A stretch of 64,000 nucleotides of DNA from RGIG4576 sp964606575 (GTDB taxonomy: Bacteria; Bacteroidota; Bacteroidia; Bacteroidales; Muribaculaceae), in contig CAZSHA010000003.1 in the NCBI GenBank assembly GCA_964606575.1, positions 11,320-75,319 on the forward strand, written 5' to 3'. Every line of letters starts with the position of its first letter. The stretch's first letter is position 1. The notes under the pieces were generated by a model. It worked only from the letters and a program-made list of their open reading frames with translations, was not told the origin of the DNA and made no database searches. Below are positions 16,788 through 25,678 of this stretch, one piece after another. The position numbers were made by a program, and so were the translations under genes.

Positions 16788-18254
16788 ATGCCTAATAGGT
16801 TCTTTTATCTCATCATAACTGTTTTTTGGCTTGTCATTGGCTCGCTCATCTTCTTGTACTGGAACAAATATTCAGCAACCAACTTCAATACGGCAAGAAA
16901 ACAAATACAGATTGTAAACAATTATATGCTTACAATCAACCCCGATGACACCACACGATTGATCACATCATCGGAGGCTCTTATCAACAACAATAATGAA
17001 ACTCCTATTGACAAGTTGTTTTATACCATATACGACACAAAGGGAGATGTGTTATTCTCCAACACCAACTCAAAAAAGAATCTGAAAGTACCTTCTATAG
17101 ACAAACTTAACGCAGTAGTTAAAGAAGGTACTACATTCTATCAGAGCAAATATAGAACTTATTATGACCCCGTTCTGCAACAAGAATGCCTAATCACATC
17201 AACTTACTCACCCAAAGCAGGCAGAATTATTGTATCGGAAGCGCCAATCAAAGACATATTAAGCCTTAACAACTTCATAACTAAATTTTCAATAGAACTT
17301 ATTATAATCATAGTATTATCAATCTTGGGAGTAATTTGCATCATAATGCTACACAAGCATTTAAGCAATATAGCACGTGTGAAGAAACATCTGAATATAC
17401 TAAAAGAGAAAAATGATATTATAGAATACAGAGATAGATACAAAAGCGATATAAATGACATACTCCATGATTTATACGCCATTTACAAAACTAAAATCAA
17501 CATAATCGAACAAAAAGATAAAGAGCGGGAAAAATCTATATTAGACGAGAAAAACAGACTGCACTCAAAACGAATGCTCGCCAACAATCTAAATCATGAA
17601 ATTAAAACACCTATCGGCATAATTATAGGTTACCTAGATACGCTTATCAACCATCCTAGCATAGACAACAGCACAAAAACACAATTCTTGAAAAAATGCC
17701 TTTTCAATGCACAACGCCTTCAAAATATGGTGGTTAACATTGCTATGATCAACCGCATTGAGGACGGAAGCAGTTCTATTGCATTAGAGGAAACTAATAT
17801 ATGGGAAATAGCCAACCTTGTAAAAGAAGACTTAAAGTTCACTATATCAGAGAACAATATGGCATTCTCAATATCCGTAGAACCAGACACATACGTGATG
17901 TCAAACGAGATGCTGCTATATAATATCCTCAGCAACCTAGTTAAAAACAGCTGTTTATATTCAGGAGGAACTAATATAACACTTAAAACCGTCAAGACAA
18001 CCGAATCTATTATAACCTTCTCATTCAGCGATAATGGAAAAGGTGTCCCAGCTGAAGCCATACCAAGACTTTTCGACCGCTTCTATAGACTTGAGCAAGA
18101 CAAAAGCATGCTACACGGCACAGGGCTTGGATTGCCTATCGTAAAAGAATCTATCAACTTATGCGGTGGAAATATAAGCGTTGATAACCGTATAGGTGGC
18201 GGACTTGAATACACATTCTCATTGCCGATAACATATAATTCCCTCTCCGAATAA
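16788..18254 (+). CDS. Membrane sensor histidine kinase partnered with the OmpR-type regulator
   Basis: 488 residues from the ATG at 16788; the frame is open to a TTG at 16749 inside the regulator gene, but the ATG right after its stop is preferred. Two membrane segments (about 6-26 and 170-190) enclose a periplasmic domain of about 140 residues. A linker, partly coiled coil, leads to HisKA with NHEIKTP (His about 270), then HATPase with NILSNLVKNS, FSDNGKGVP, and GTGLGLPIVK. Overall a PhoR-like architecture. The stimulus is unknown. Confidence 0.93.
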   Translation: MPNRFFYLIITVFWLVIGSLIFLYWNKYSATNFNTARKQIQIVNNYMLTINPDDTTRLITSSEALINNNNETPIDKLFYTIYDTKGDVLFSNTNSKKNLKVPSIDKLNAVVKEGTTFYQSKYRTYYDPVLQQECLITSTYSPKAGRIIVSEAPIKDILSLNNFITKFSIELIIIIVLSILGVICIIMLHKHLSNIARVKKHLNILKEKNDIIEYRDRYKSDINDILHDLYAIYKTKINIIEQKDKEREKSILDEKNRLHSKRMLANNLNHEIKTPIGIIIGYLDTLINHPSIDNSTKTQFLKKCLFNAQRLQNMVVNIAMINRIEDGSSSIALEETNIWEIANLVKEDLKFTISENNMAFSISVEPDTYVMSNEMLLYNILSNLVKNSCLYSGGTNITLKTVKTTESIITFSFSDNGKGVPAEAIPRLFDRFYRLEQDKSMLHGTGLGLPIVKESINLCGGNISVDNRIGGGLEYTFSLPITYNSLSE

Positions 18255-18265
18255 TGAGGTTTGCT

Positions 18266-19192
18266 TTAATCGCAACGCTCACTTCCTTGGCGAGTGGAAG
18301 TAGAACGTATTTTATTCATCAACAAGTTAGTAAATTCATAATTTTTCAATCCCCAACGCGGTGATACAAGCAAATGTTCTGGAGATTGAGAAACAAAACG
18401 CTCAACAGCAATCCGAGGTGACAACCGACGCAAAAACGCCAAGCAAACATCAATATATTCTTCAGCGCTCCATTGCATCACCCTAACTTCTCCATTCACA
18501 ACCTGGCTCATTAATTTCGTGCCTTTTATCAACTGCATTTGATGTAATTTCACAGTATCAATCGGCAAATGCGACACGGCATCAGCTGTGCTTAATATAT
18601 CGCTTATATCCTCATTTGGCAGTCCTAAAATCAAATGTATTCCACATAAAATACCATGCGATTTTGTACGATTAACAGCATCAACTGCATCTTCCCACAA
18701 ATGTCCCCTATTTATCACCTTCAAGGTATCATTTTTTGAACTTTCCACACCATACTCTACAAGCACGAAACACCTCTCGCACAAGTTTTCTAGGTAATCC
18801 AACAATTCCTCGGGCATACAATCGGGACGTGTACCTATTACCAATCCCACAACATCATCAACAGCCAAAGCCTCTTCATAAAGCGCTTTCAACCTTGATA
18901 TTTCTGCATAAGTATTGGTATAAGCCTGAAAATAAGCGAGATATTTCATTTGCGGATATTTTCGAGAAAAAAAACGCTTTCCTTCTTCCAATTGCTCCGC
19001 TACGCTTTTTATAGGTTTGCAGTAATCAGGGTTAAATGTCTGATTATTGCAATAAGTACATCCCCCAACGCCCTTTTTCCCATCACGGTTAGGACATGTG
19101 AACCCCGCATTTACCGAAATTTTTTGAACCTTATAAGGAAAATGGCGGCCTAAAAATTCAGAAAAATCGTAATAACCCTTTTCTTCACTCAC
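18266..19192 (-). CDS. TIGR01212-family radical SAM protein (YhcC/YtqA-like)
   Basis: 308 residues. An N-terminal iron-sulfur motif, TCPNRDGKKGVGGCTYCNNQTF, supplies the cluster cysteines with the wider-than-usual spacing of this family. Later motifs are YFQAYTNTYA, GTRPDCMPEE and VEYGVESSKNDTL, of the radical SAM core. The biochemical function of YhcC is not established. Its ATG overlaps the aroC stop codon (ATGA), so translation is coupled. It converges on the histidine kinase gene 11 bp away, without an obvious terminator between. Confidence 0.88.
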   Translation of the reverse strand: MSEEKGYYDFSEFLGRHFPYKVQKISVNAGFTCPNRDGKKGVGGCTYCNNQTFNPDYCKPIKSVAEQLEEGKRFFSRKYPQMKYLAYFQAYTNTYAEISRLKALYEEALAVDDVVGLVIGTRPDCMPEELLDYLENLCERCFVLVEYGVESSKNDTLKVINRGHLWEDAVDAVNRTKSHGILCGIHLILGLPNEDISDILSTADAVSHLPIDTVKLHQMQLIKGTKLMSQVVNGEVRVMQWSAEEYIDVCLAFLRRLSPRIAVERFVSQSPEHLLVSPRWGLKNYEFTNLLMNKIRSTSTRQGSERCD

Positions 19193-20265
19193 AGCTTTGT
19201 TGCCTTATTCATCAAATAATTGTCTAATAGCACCATCGCCGTCATAGCCTCTACTATAGGCACAGCACGAGGCAACACGCATGGATCATGGCGACCCTTG
19301 GCATGCAACACTATACTATTGCCATCGGCATCAATCGTATCTACTTCACGCAACAACGTAGCTACCGGTTTAAATGCTACTCTAAAATAAACATCCTCAC
19401 CGTTTGATATTCCGCCTTGTATTCCGCCAGAATTATTGGTCAAGGTAGACACTACTCCATCCTTAGCAACAAAAGCATCGTTCACCTCACTGCCACGTTT
19501 CTCTGCAAAATCAAAACCTAATCCATATTCAAATCCTTTAACCGCATTTATGCTAAGCATAGCAGCACCCAATTGAGCATGCAACTTACCAAACACAGGC
19601 TCACCTAGACCAACAGGAACTCCTTTAGCCACACATGTAATCACGCCTCCAATGGTGTCACCCTCTTTCTTAACCTCGCTTATAAGCTCTATCATATCAT
19701 TAGCCCTAGCGGCATCTGGGCAACGCACAATATTTGTTTCAATATTAGACTTGTCATAAAGCCTATAATCATTTTCCAATTTAATATGTCCCACCTGTGA
19801 TGTGTAAGCATACACATCTATTCCCAATTGTTCCAAGGCTTGGCGTGCAAATGCCCCTGCAACTACACGGGCTGCCGTTTCACGTGCCGACGAACGGCCT
19901 CCACCACGATAATCACGAATACCATACTTTGATGTATAAGTATAATCAGCATGGGAGGGACGGAAAGCATCCTTTATATTAGAATAATCATTTGAATGTT
20001 GATTATTATTCTCAATAACAAAACCAATCGACGTACCAGTTGTTACCCCATCAAACACGCCCGATAGTATTTTCACCTTATCGCTCTCGTTACGTGCTGT
20101 AACAATTGACGACTGACCTGGACGACGCCGATCCAATTCTTGTTGCACACGCTCCACATCTATACTAACTCCAGCAGGCATTCCATCGATCACACCACCT
20201 ATAGCAGTGCCATGTGATTCTCCGAAGCTAGTCAAACTGTATATCGTTCCTATTCTATTTCTCAT
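19189..20265 (-). CDS. aroC: Chorismate synthase
   Basis: 358 residues. Converts 5-enolpyruvylshikimate-3-phosphate to chorismate with reduced FMN, the last step of the shikimate pathway. Signatures: SFGESHGTAIGGVIDGMPAG near the N-terminus, RPGQSSIVTARNE, DYRGGGRSSARETAARV, and the C-terminal RHDPCVLPRAVPIVEAM. Middle gene of the ybaK-like, aroC, radical SAM operon. Confidence 0.97.
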   Translation of the reverse strand: MRNRIGTIYSLTSFGESHGTAIGGVIDGMPAGVSIDVERVQQELDRRRPGQSSIVTARNESDKVKILSGVFDGVTTGTSIGFVIENNNQHSNDYSNIKDAFRPSHADYTYTSKYGIRDYRGGGRSSARETAARVVAGAFARQALEQLGIDVYAYTSQVGHIKLENDYRLYDKSNIETNIVRCPDAARANDMIELISEVKKEGDTIGGVITCVAKGVPVGLGEPVFGKLHAQLGAAMLSINAVKGFEYGLGFDFAEKRGSEVNDAFVAKDGVVSTLTNNSGGIQGGISNGEDVYFRVAFKPVATLLREVDTIDADGNSIVLHAKGRHDPCVLPRAVPIVEAMTAMVLLDNYLMNKATKL

Positions 20266-20276
20266 CAGAATGTATT

Positions 20277-20762
20277 TTATTCATTATCTGTAAGGTCGGC
20301 TAGTTCAGCACGCACATATTCGACAAGTTCTTTAGGACTTATCTTCAACTGCAAACCTCTAACGCCAGCACTCACATATATATATTCAAACTGTTCACAC
20401 GAATTATTAAAATATGTCGGAAAAGCCTTTTTCATTCCGACAGGAGAACAACCGCCCCTGATATATCCAGTTGTTGGAAGTAATTCCTTCATTGGAATTA
20501 AATCTGCTTTCTTATTACCGCTCACCTTAGCCGCTTTTTTCAAGTTCACTTCCTCGTCACCGGGTATAACACAAACGAAATATCCATTTTTATCGCCACG
20601 TAGCACTAATGTTTTAAACACTTGCTTGATATTCTCGCCCAACTGTTCAGCTATATGCGTAGCAGCTAAGTCGTTTTCATCAACCACGTATGGCACCAAC
20701 TCATACTTTATCTTAGCCTTATCAAGCAACCTTGCCACATTTGTTTTGTTTATCCCTGCCAT
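20277..20762 (-). CDS. YbaK/EbsC-family aminoacyl-tRNA deacylase
   Basis: 161 residues from the ATG at 20762 (MAGINKTNVARLLDKAKI); homologues begin about here. The frame extends to an ATG at 20798 that adds a 12-residue MFINKKCFIACD stretch, close behind the promoter and possible as a start. The YbaK/ProRS-INS fold is shown by KTLVLRG, the catalytic-lysine region VNLKKAAK, and the GYIRGGCSPVGMKK motif. The family clears cysteine mischarged on tRNA-Pro. First gene of the aroC operon. Confidence 0.87.
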   Translation of the reverse strand: MAGINKTNVARLLDKAKIKYELVPYVVDENDLAATHIAEQLGENIKQVFKTLVLRGDKNGYFVCVIPGDEEVNLKKAAKVSGNKKADLIPMKELLPTTGYIRGGCSPVGMKKAFPTYFNNSCEQFEYIYVSAGVRGLQLKISPKELVEYVRAELADLTDNE

Positions 20763-20811
20763 ATCACAAGCAATAAAGCACTTTTTATTAATAAACATAT
20801 TAATCTAATTG

Positions 20812-20819
20812 CAAAAATA
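20812..20819 (-). promoter_or_regulatory. -7 box of the ybaK-aroC operon
   Basis: Minus-strand TATTTTTG fits TAnnTTTG and lies 13 bp before the ATG at 20798 and 49 bp before the preferred ATG at 20762. Confidence 0.5.
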
Positions 20820-20845
20820 ACTATTTAATTATAAATATACATCAC

Positions 20846-20874
20846 AAAAAAGCCGCACTTTGCAAAAGTGCGGC
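20846..20874 (-). terminator. rho terminator
   Basis: On the minus strand GCCGCACTTT (20865-20874) and AAAGTGCGGC (20852-20861) form a 9-10 bp stem with a tiny loop, followed by six T (20846-20851). It ends the rho transcript before the ybaK-like gene. Confidence 0.88.
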
Positions 20875-20909
20875 ATATTCAACTATATAAAACTATCAAT
20901 ATTCGTTTT

Positions 20910-22937
20910 CTAGTCATTCATTGTGAGAAGCAATTCCTCATTTGAGCGAGTCCGCTCCATTTTATCTTTGATGAACTCCATCGCTTCCAACGATGTGCGG
21001 TCTCCTAAGAATCGACGAAGAATCCACATTCGGTTCAAAGTGTCTTGATTCAACAGCAAGTCGTCACGTCGAGTGCTTGAAGCAATAATATCTACAGCCG
21101 GGAATATGCGTTTATTAGACAACTTGCGATCAAGTTGAAGTTCCATATTACCAGTTCCCTTAAATTCTTCAAAAATTACTTCATCCATCTTAGAGCCTGT
21201 TTCTATTAGGGCTGTAGCTATTATAGTCAAACTACCTCCATTCTCAATGTTACGGGCAGCACCAAAGAAACGTTTTGGGCGTTGAAGCGCATTAGCATCA
21301 ACACCCCCCGAAAGGATCTTGCCCGATGCAGGAGAAACAGTATTATAGGCACGTGCCAATCGTGTTATTGAGTCAAGCAGAATCACTACATCATGACCAC
21401 ATTCCACCATGCGTTTAGCCTTTTCAAGAACCAATCCAGCAATCTTCACATGGCGTTCTGCAGGTTCATCAAATGTAGATGCGATAACCTCGGCATTAAC
21501 GCTCCTAGCCATGTCGGTCACTTCCTCTGGGCGCTCGTCTATCAATAGAATCATCATGTAAGTATCAGGATGATTTTCCGCAATAGCATTAGCTATATCT
21601 TTTAGCAACACTGTCTTACCAGTCTTAGGAGGGGCAACAATCAAGCCGCGTTGTCCTTTTCCTATTGGAGCAAACATATCAACCACACGAGTAGACAAGT
21701 TACATGTTTTTCCGCTTGTCAAATCAAATTTTTCGTCTGGGAACAACGGCACTAAATGCTCAAAAGGAATACGGTCACGAATAAATTCAGGAGTTCTTCC
21801 GTTAACTGACTCTATACGGCTCAACGGGAAATATTTCTCCCCTTCTTTGGGTGGACGTATAAAACCCTCAACCACATCACCAGTTTTCAAACCATTATTC
21901 TTTATTTGCGATTGCGACACATATATGTCATCTGGCGAAGTTAAATAATTATAGTCGCTTGAACGTAAGAATCCATAACCGTCAGGCATAACCTCTAGCA
22001 CGCCTACACCTTTCAAGATTCCGTCAAAGATAAACGTTTCCTCTTGTTGAGTTGGTTGTTCCTGCGTTTGTTGTTGCTTTTGTTGCTGTTTTTTCTTTTT
22101 ATTGTTTTTAGATTGTGGAGCAACTGGTTCTGGCTGAGGTGTTGGCTCTTTTATTATTATCGTTGCCTTAGCCGCCTTCTCTGCCGCTTCTCTCTCTGCC
22201 GCTTCACGTTCTTGGCGAGAGCGAGGAGTAAACGTTTTTCGCTCGGCTGTATTGAAGAACATACCCAATGAGAACTCAGGCTTTTTCACTTCTGCCACTT
22301 GTTCCTTCTTTTCTTCATCCGCAACTTCAGACTTAGCAGGTTCTTCTTGTATTGCCTTTGCTTCAGTTTCTACGGTTGCTATATCTTGCGCCAAATCTTC
22401 TTTTATTGGTTCAACTTGATTTTCAACCTCAACAACAGGCTCTGCAACCGATTCCGATTGAGCTGGCAATGTTTCCGGTTCTACGCTCTTAGCATTTTCA
22501 GGAATCGATAAGATATTTTCAGCCCCACGGACAAATCTCTTACGCTTTTCTTTTTTAGGCTTCAACTCACCTTCCATCACTGTTTGCGAAGAAACATTCT
22601 GTTGTTCGTCATCCGCAGTTGACACCGCTGGTTGCGTTCCTGTTACTGCAACACTTTCGGCTGGTTTGTCTTCTTTCAACGTTTCCGATGCCTGCAAAGA
22701 CTCTTCCCGCTTGCCGTCAGCTTGTTTATTTTGCTTCTCGGCAGGTTTTCTTCCTCTTTGTTTTTTTACAGCGACTTTAGCAACCGATGCTTTCGAACGG
22801 TCTATTGCCTGTTGATCAAGAATCTTATAAATCAGCTCATCCTTTTCTATCGAATCTAACTTATTTAGTCCCATAGACTCAGCTATAGCTTTCAATTCAG
22901 ATTCTTCTTTAGAGCTTAATTCTGAAATATTATACAT
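20910..22937 (-). CDS. rho: Transcription termination factor Rho with long disordered insert
   Basis: 675 residues, versus about 420 in E. coli. The N-terminal SAP-like helices (1-42) are followed by an acidic, Lys/Gln-rich disordered insert of about 255 residues (45-300) ending in a Lys/Gln tract. The cold-shock-like RNA-binding domain (302-375) and the hexameric ATPase follow: Walker A VAPPKTGKT (434-442), Walker B VVILLDSITRLARAYN, Q/R-loop and SGGVDANALQ. A comparable insert in Bacteroides Rho is reported to drive phase separation in the gut (established knowledge, not testable here). Single-gene unit with its own promoter and terminator. Confidence 0.96.
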   Translation of the reverse strand: MYNISELSSKEESELKAIAESMGLNKLDSIEKDELIYKILDQQAIDRSKASVAKVAVKKQRGRKPAEKQNKQADGKREESLQASETLKEDKPAESVAVTGTQPAVSTADDEQQNVSSQTVMEGELKPKKEKRKRFVRGAENILSIPENAKSVEPETLPAQSESVAEPVVEVENQVEPIKEDLAQDIATVETEAKAIQEEPAKSEVADEEKKEQVAEVKKPEFSLGMFFNTAERKTFTPRSRQEREAAEREAAEKAAKATIIIKEPTPQPEPVAPQSKNNKKKKQQQKQQQTQEQPTQQEETFIFDGILKGVGVLEVMPDGYGFLRSSDYNYLTSPDDIYVSQSQIKNNGLKTGDVVEGFIRPPKEGEKYFPLSRIESVNGRTPEFIRDRIPFEHLVPLFPDEKFDLTSGKTCNLSTRVVDMFAPIGKGQRGLIVAPPKTGKTVLLKDIANAIAENHPDTYMMILLIDERPEEVTDMARSVNAEVIASTFDEPAERHVKIAGLVLEKAKRMVECGHDVVILLDSITRLARAYNTVSPASGKILSGGVDANALQRPKRFFGAARNIENGGSLTIIATALIETGSKMDEVIFEEFKGTGNMELQLDRKLSNKRIFPAVDIIASSTRRDDLLLNQDTLNRMWILRRFLGDRTSLEAMEFIKDKMERTRSNEELLLTMND

Positions 22938-23051
22938 AGATTTATATTAGTGAATTCATTTTTTGTATTGGAGCAATCTCAAACACCCCAAGACAGAATA
23001 CATTTTCTAAATGTAAGCTAAAATTGAATATCAGAAATTTAATGGATTGCC

Positions 23052-23083
23052 ATTGCCACCGTCATTGTGCAACGATTGGCAAC
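23052..23083 (-). promoter_or_regulatory. Hairpin in the rho leader
   Basis: The untranslated leader of rho is about 160 nt. Near its 5' end GTTGCCA (23077-23083) pairs with TGGCAAT (23052-23058, one G-T pair), and CGTTG (23070-23074) with TGACG (23060-23064, with G-T pairs) extends the stem. It could stabilise the mRNA or take part in autoregulation (inference). The rest of 22938-23312 holds only the two divergent promoters. Confidence 0.45.
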
Positions 23084-23102
23084 GTTTTTTTGAAATCGGG
23101 AA

Positions 23103-23133
23103 CAAATTTACAACTTTTTATTTTAAAAACAAA
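23103..23133 (-). promoter_or_regulatory. rho promoter
   Basis: Minus-strand TTTG (23130-23133), a 19-bp spacer and TAAATTTG (23103-23110) match the consensus exactly. Transcription would start near 23099. Confidence 0.75.
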
Positions 23134-23190
23134 TTTATATTAAAAAAGTTTCGGCGATTATGCCAAACGATAAATTTATAGCTACATTTT

Positions 23191-23222
23191 ATTGCTTTTA
23201 TCAAGTATTTCATATATTTTTG
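23191..23222 (+). promoter_or_regulatory. Promoter of the LPP20/transglutaminase/CHASE2 operon
   Basis: ATTG (23191-23194), a 20-bp spacer and TATTTTTG (23215-23222). The first start codon is at 23313. Confidence 0.65.
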
Positions 23223-23312
23223 TAATAGAAATAGTAGATTTAACAGCACACAACATAAAAACAAACATATAGAGAGAAAATTAAATTTAATAATAATTAA
23301 ACACTATTTATC

Positions 23313-23936
23313 ATGTTAAGGACTAAATTAACTGCTATCTTATTAGCAATCGTTTTTGCATTTTCAGGAGCAGGCGTAACTACAGTATACGCTCAAAAAA
23401 TCTCAAAAGAAGCCAAGAAAGAGGCTAAACGCTTAAAGAAAGAAGGTTGGACTATCATCGCTGGCGGCATTCCTCTAGAACGACAAATGGATCGCACTAT
23501 GGCATTACGCGAAGAGCTTAATGAAGATAACTTTCCTAAATACTTGTTCGGTGTGGGTCAAAGCGTAGCCGAAGCCTACGATGCTGCTAGAATGCAAGCT
23601 ACTGAAGTTGCAAAGCAAGACCTCGCAAAGCAAATCCAAACCGAGTTGACTTCGGAGATAAAGAGTACCATAGCCAACAACCAAATCAGTCCAGAAGAGG
23701 CTGCTACGGCTGTTGAAGTGATTGAAGCTAGCCGCAGCCTTATCACGCAAAGCATAGGTAGAGTCTTGATTATCACCGACATTTATCGTACTCTAGAAAA
23801 CAAGAACATTGAAGTGCTAATCCGTATCGCCTACGACTCTAACAACATCAAGAAACTTGCGAAGCAAGCTATTCGTAACGATATGAGAAAAAGAGGCAAC
23901 AACATGCACAAAAAACTTGAAGAAATATTGAAATAA
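23313..23936 (+). CDS. Exported LPP20-like protein
   Basis: 207 residues. A cleavable signal peptide (to about residue 27, VYAQ) is followed by a basic Lys-rich segment, KISKEAKKEAKRLKKEGW. Residues 75-190 resemble the LPP20 fold: a helix with regular alanines (AYDAARMQATEVAKQDLAKQI) and strands such as RVLIITDIYRTLENKNIEVLIRIAYD. LPP20-type domains are common in envelope proteins, without a fixed activity. First gene of the plus-strand half of the caspase/CHASE2 locus. The protein at 27671-28552 has a related alanine-periodic N-terminal region, which links the two operons. Confidence 0.7.
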   Translation: MLRTKLTAILLAIVFAFSGAGVTTVYAQKISKEAKKEAKRLKKEGWTIIAGGIPLERQMDRTMALREELNEDNFPKYLFGVGQSVAEAYDAARMQATEVAKQDLAKQIQTELTSEIKSTIANNQISPEEAATAVEVIEASRSLITQSIGRVLIITDIYRTLENKNIEVLIRIAYDSNNIKKLAKQAIRNDMRKRGNNMHKKLEEILK

Positions 23937-23954
23937 TTCTATACAGCAGGTAAT

Positions 23955-23990
23955 TAGTTGTGCCTGTGCTGATTCGGCTAGGCACAACTA
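23955..23990 (+). terminator. Intercistronic hairpin, possible partial terminator
   Basis: TAGTTGTGCC (23955-23964) and GGCACAACTA (23981-23990) form a perfect 10-bp stem with a 16-nt loop, followed by TTATAACTTTT. The U tract is poor, so it may only reduce readthrough or act as a processing site between the first and second genes. Confidence 0.5.
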
Positions 23991-24046
23991 TTATAACTTT
24001 TAAGGATTTGTTTTTCTCCATCAGACTAACACTTATTTTTCACAAC

Positions 24047-25678
24047 ATGAAACTCAACAAATTCATCACAGCAATAATATTTTTCAGTACAACGGTAGCA
24101 ACCTCTTTGGCTGGCACAAGCGTTTCTGGCAAGCCTCAAATGCCAGGCGATGACATGCTTATTAACGCCAAAGAATCCTACGAAGAATATAAACGACGCG
24201 CACAAGAGAGTTATCAAACCTACCAAGACGAGGCAATAACAAGATACCTCGACTTCCGTGACAGCGTATTGCTTGAATTTGTCAAAAGCATGAAACAGCC
24301 TTGGAAAAAAGAGGCGAGCAAACCTGCTGTTCCTAAACCTGTGGACAATTCCATTGAACCTGAAATTGTAACAATAGAAGAAGGGTTGAAACAGCTAGAT
24401 CAAAAAAGGCAACAAAACAGCAACAGCGAGCCACAAGTTAAGCCAATCGACATTTCAGAAAAAGCCAATAAACAAGTAACAGTAAAATCTACAGTTGTCG
24501 TCCCTGAGCTGGAAGAAATCCAGCCAGCCGAACCCTTTGTCCCTGTAATAACTAGTCCCGATGACACTCCAGAAACGTTTAATTTCTTGTTTTACGGAAC
24601 TATGTTATCAGCTAGAATTGACGACAGTTGCAAATTTAAAATCGAAACTATCGACAACAATGGCGTTGCTAAAGCAATGGCACAAATCGTGTCAAACAAC
24701 ATGTTGCACACAACACTTAGCGACTGCATCGAAATAAGAGATAAATATAAACTATGTGATTGGGCTTATATGCAAATGCTTGTAACCCTAGGTTATGAGT
24801 TCTTCGGTGGGGCGACCAACGAAGCCACATTGCTCACGGGATATTTATATTGCATGTCGGGATATAAGATGCGTTATGGCTATGATAACAACAATAACCT
24901 TCGCATACTTTTTGCTTGCGACCAGCACATCACCGACATCCCGTTTATTAGCCTAAGAAGTGACGGTTTCAAGAACTATTACATCTTAAACGGCTCAAAA
25001 GAGAAAAACGAAATGCACATTTGCGACTATTCGTTCCCGCAAGAGAAAGCCATGTCGCTTTATGTGAAAGATATACCACTTTTCGACAACGACCTAAGCA
25101 ACTTTAACATGAAATTGCACTCTTACCCTATCCAACTAACTTACAAGATAAACAAGAACCTGATTGACTTCTATGAAAGTTATCCTACACCTCGCACAGG
25201 CAACGATGTATACTCAAAATGGGAATACTACGCTCGCACACCTCTAAGCGAAGAAGCTAAAAACGCAATCTACCCTATTCTTAAAAAAGAGCTTGCAGGA
25301 AAGAGCGAACTTGAATCGGTCAACATACTAATGGACTGGATTGAAACTTATAAATACGGTTATGATTCAAAAATATGGGGCTACGACAGGGCATTTTTCC
25401 CAGACGAAACTCTTTTCTATCCATCTAGCGACTGTGAAGACCACGCTATCCTATTAACTAGATTAGTTAGCGACCTTTTGGGATTAAAAACCGCTTTCAT
25501 TTATTACCCTGGGCATTTGGCTGCGGCCGTTAAATTCACCGAAGATGTTCCTGGCGACTACATAATGCACGAAAGCGATAAATATACCGTATGCGACCCG
25601 ACTATTTATTATGGGAAAGCAGGCAGGACTATGAAAGATGTAAGCAACGATGAAGCCACTGTTATCGTATTACCATAA
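24047..25678 (+). CDS. Exported transglutaminase-like (cysteine protease fold) protein
   Basis: 543 residues from the ATG at 24047 (MKLNKFITAIIFFSTTVATS, a signal peptide); the open frame further upstream overlaps the intercistronic hairpin. A charged region (about 40-170) is Tyr/Glu/Lys- and then Pro-rich. The C-terminal domain has an intact transglutaminase-type triad: Cys 463 (SSDCEDHA), His 490 (YPGHLAAAV) and Asp 517 (VCDPTIYY). Such domains in bacteria are usually peptidases or amidases. The stop codon overlaps the next start (TAATG), so it is translationally coupled to the CHASE2 protein. Confidence 0.82.
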   Translation: MKLNKFITAIIFFSTTVATSLAGTSVSGKPQMPGDDMLINAKESYEEYKRRAQESYQTYQDEAITRYLDFRDSVLLEFVKSMKQPWKKEASKPAVPKPVDNSIEPEIVTIEEGLKQLDQKRQQNSNSEPQVKPIDISEKANKQVTVKSTVVVPELEEIQPAEPFVPVITSPDDTPETFNFLFYGTMLSARIDDSCKFKIETIDNNGVAKAMAQIVSNNMLHTTLSDCIEIRDKYKLCDWAYMQMLVTLGYEFFGGATNEATLLTGYLYCMSGYKMRYGYDNNNNLRILFACDQHITDIPFISLRSDGFKNYYILNGSKEKNEMHICDYSFPQEKAMSLYVKDIPLFDNDLSNFNMKLHSYPIQLTYKINKNLIDFYESYPTPRTGNDVYSKWEYYARTPLSEEAKNAIYPILKKELAGKSELESVNILMDWIETYKYGYDSKIWGYDRAFFPDETLFYPSSDCEDHAILLTRLVSDLLGLKTAFIYYPGHLAAAVKFTEDVPGDYIMHESDKYTVCDPTIYYGKAGRTMKDVSNDEATVIVLP

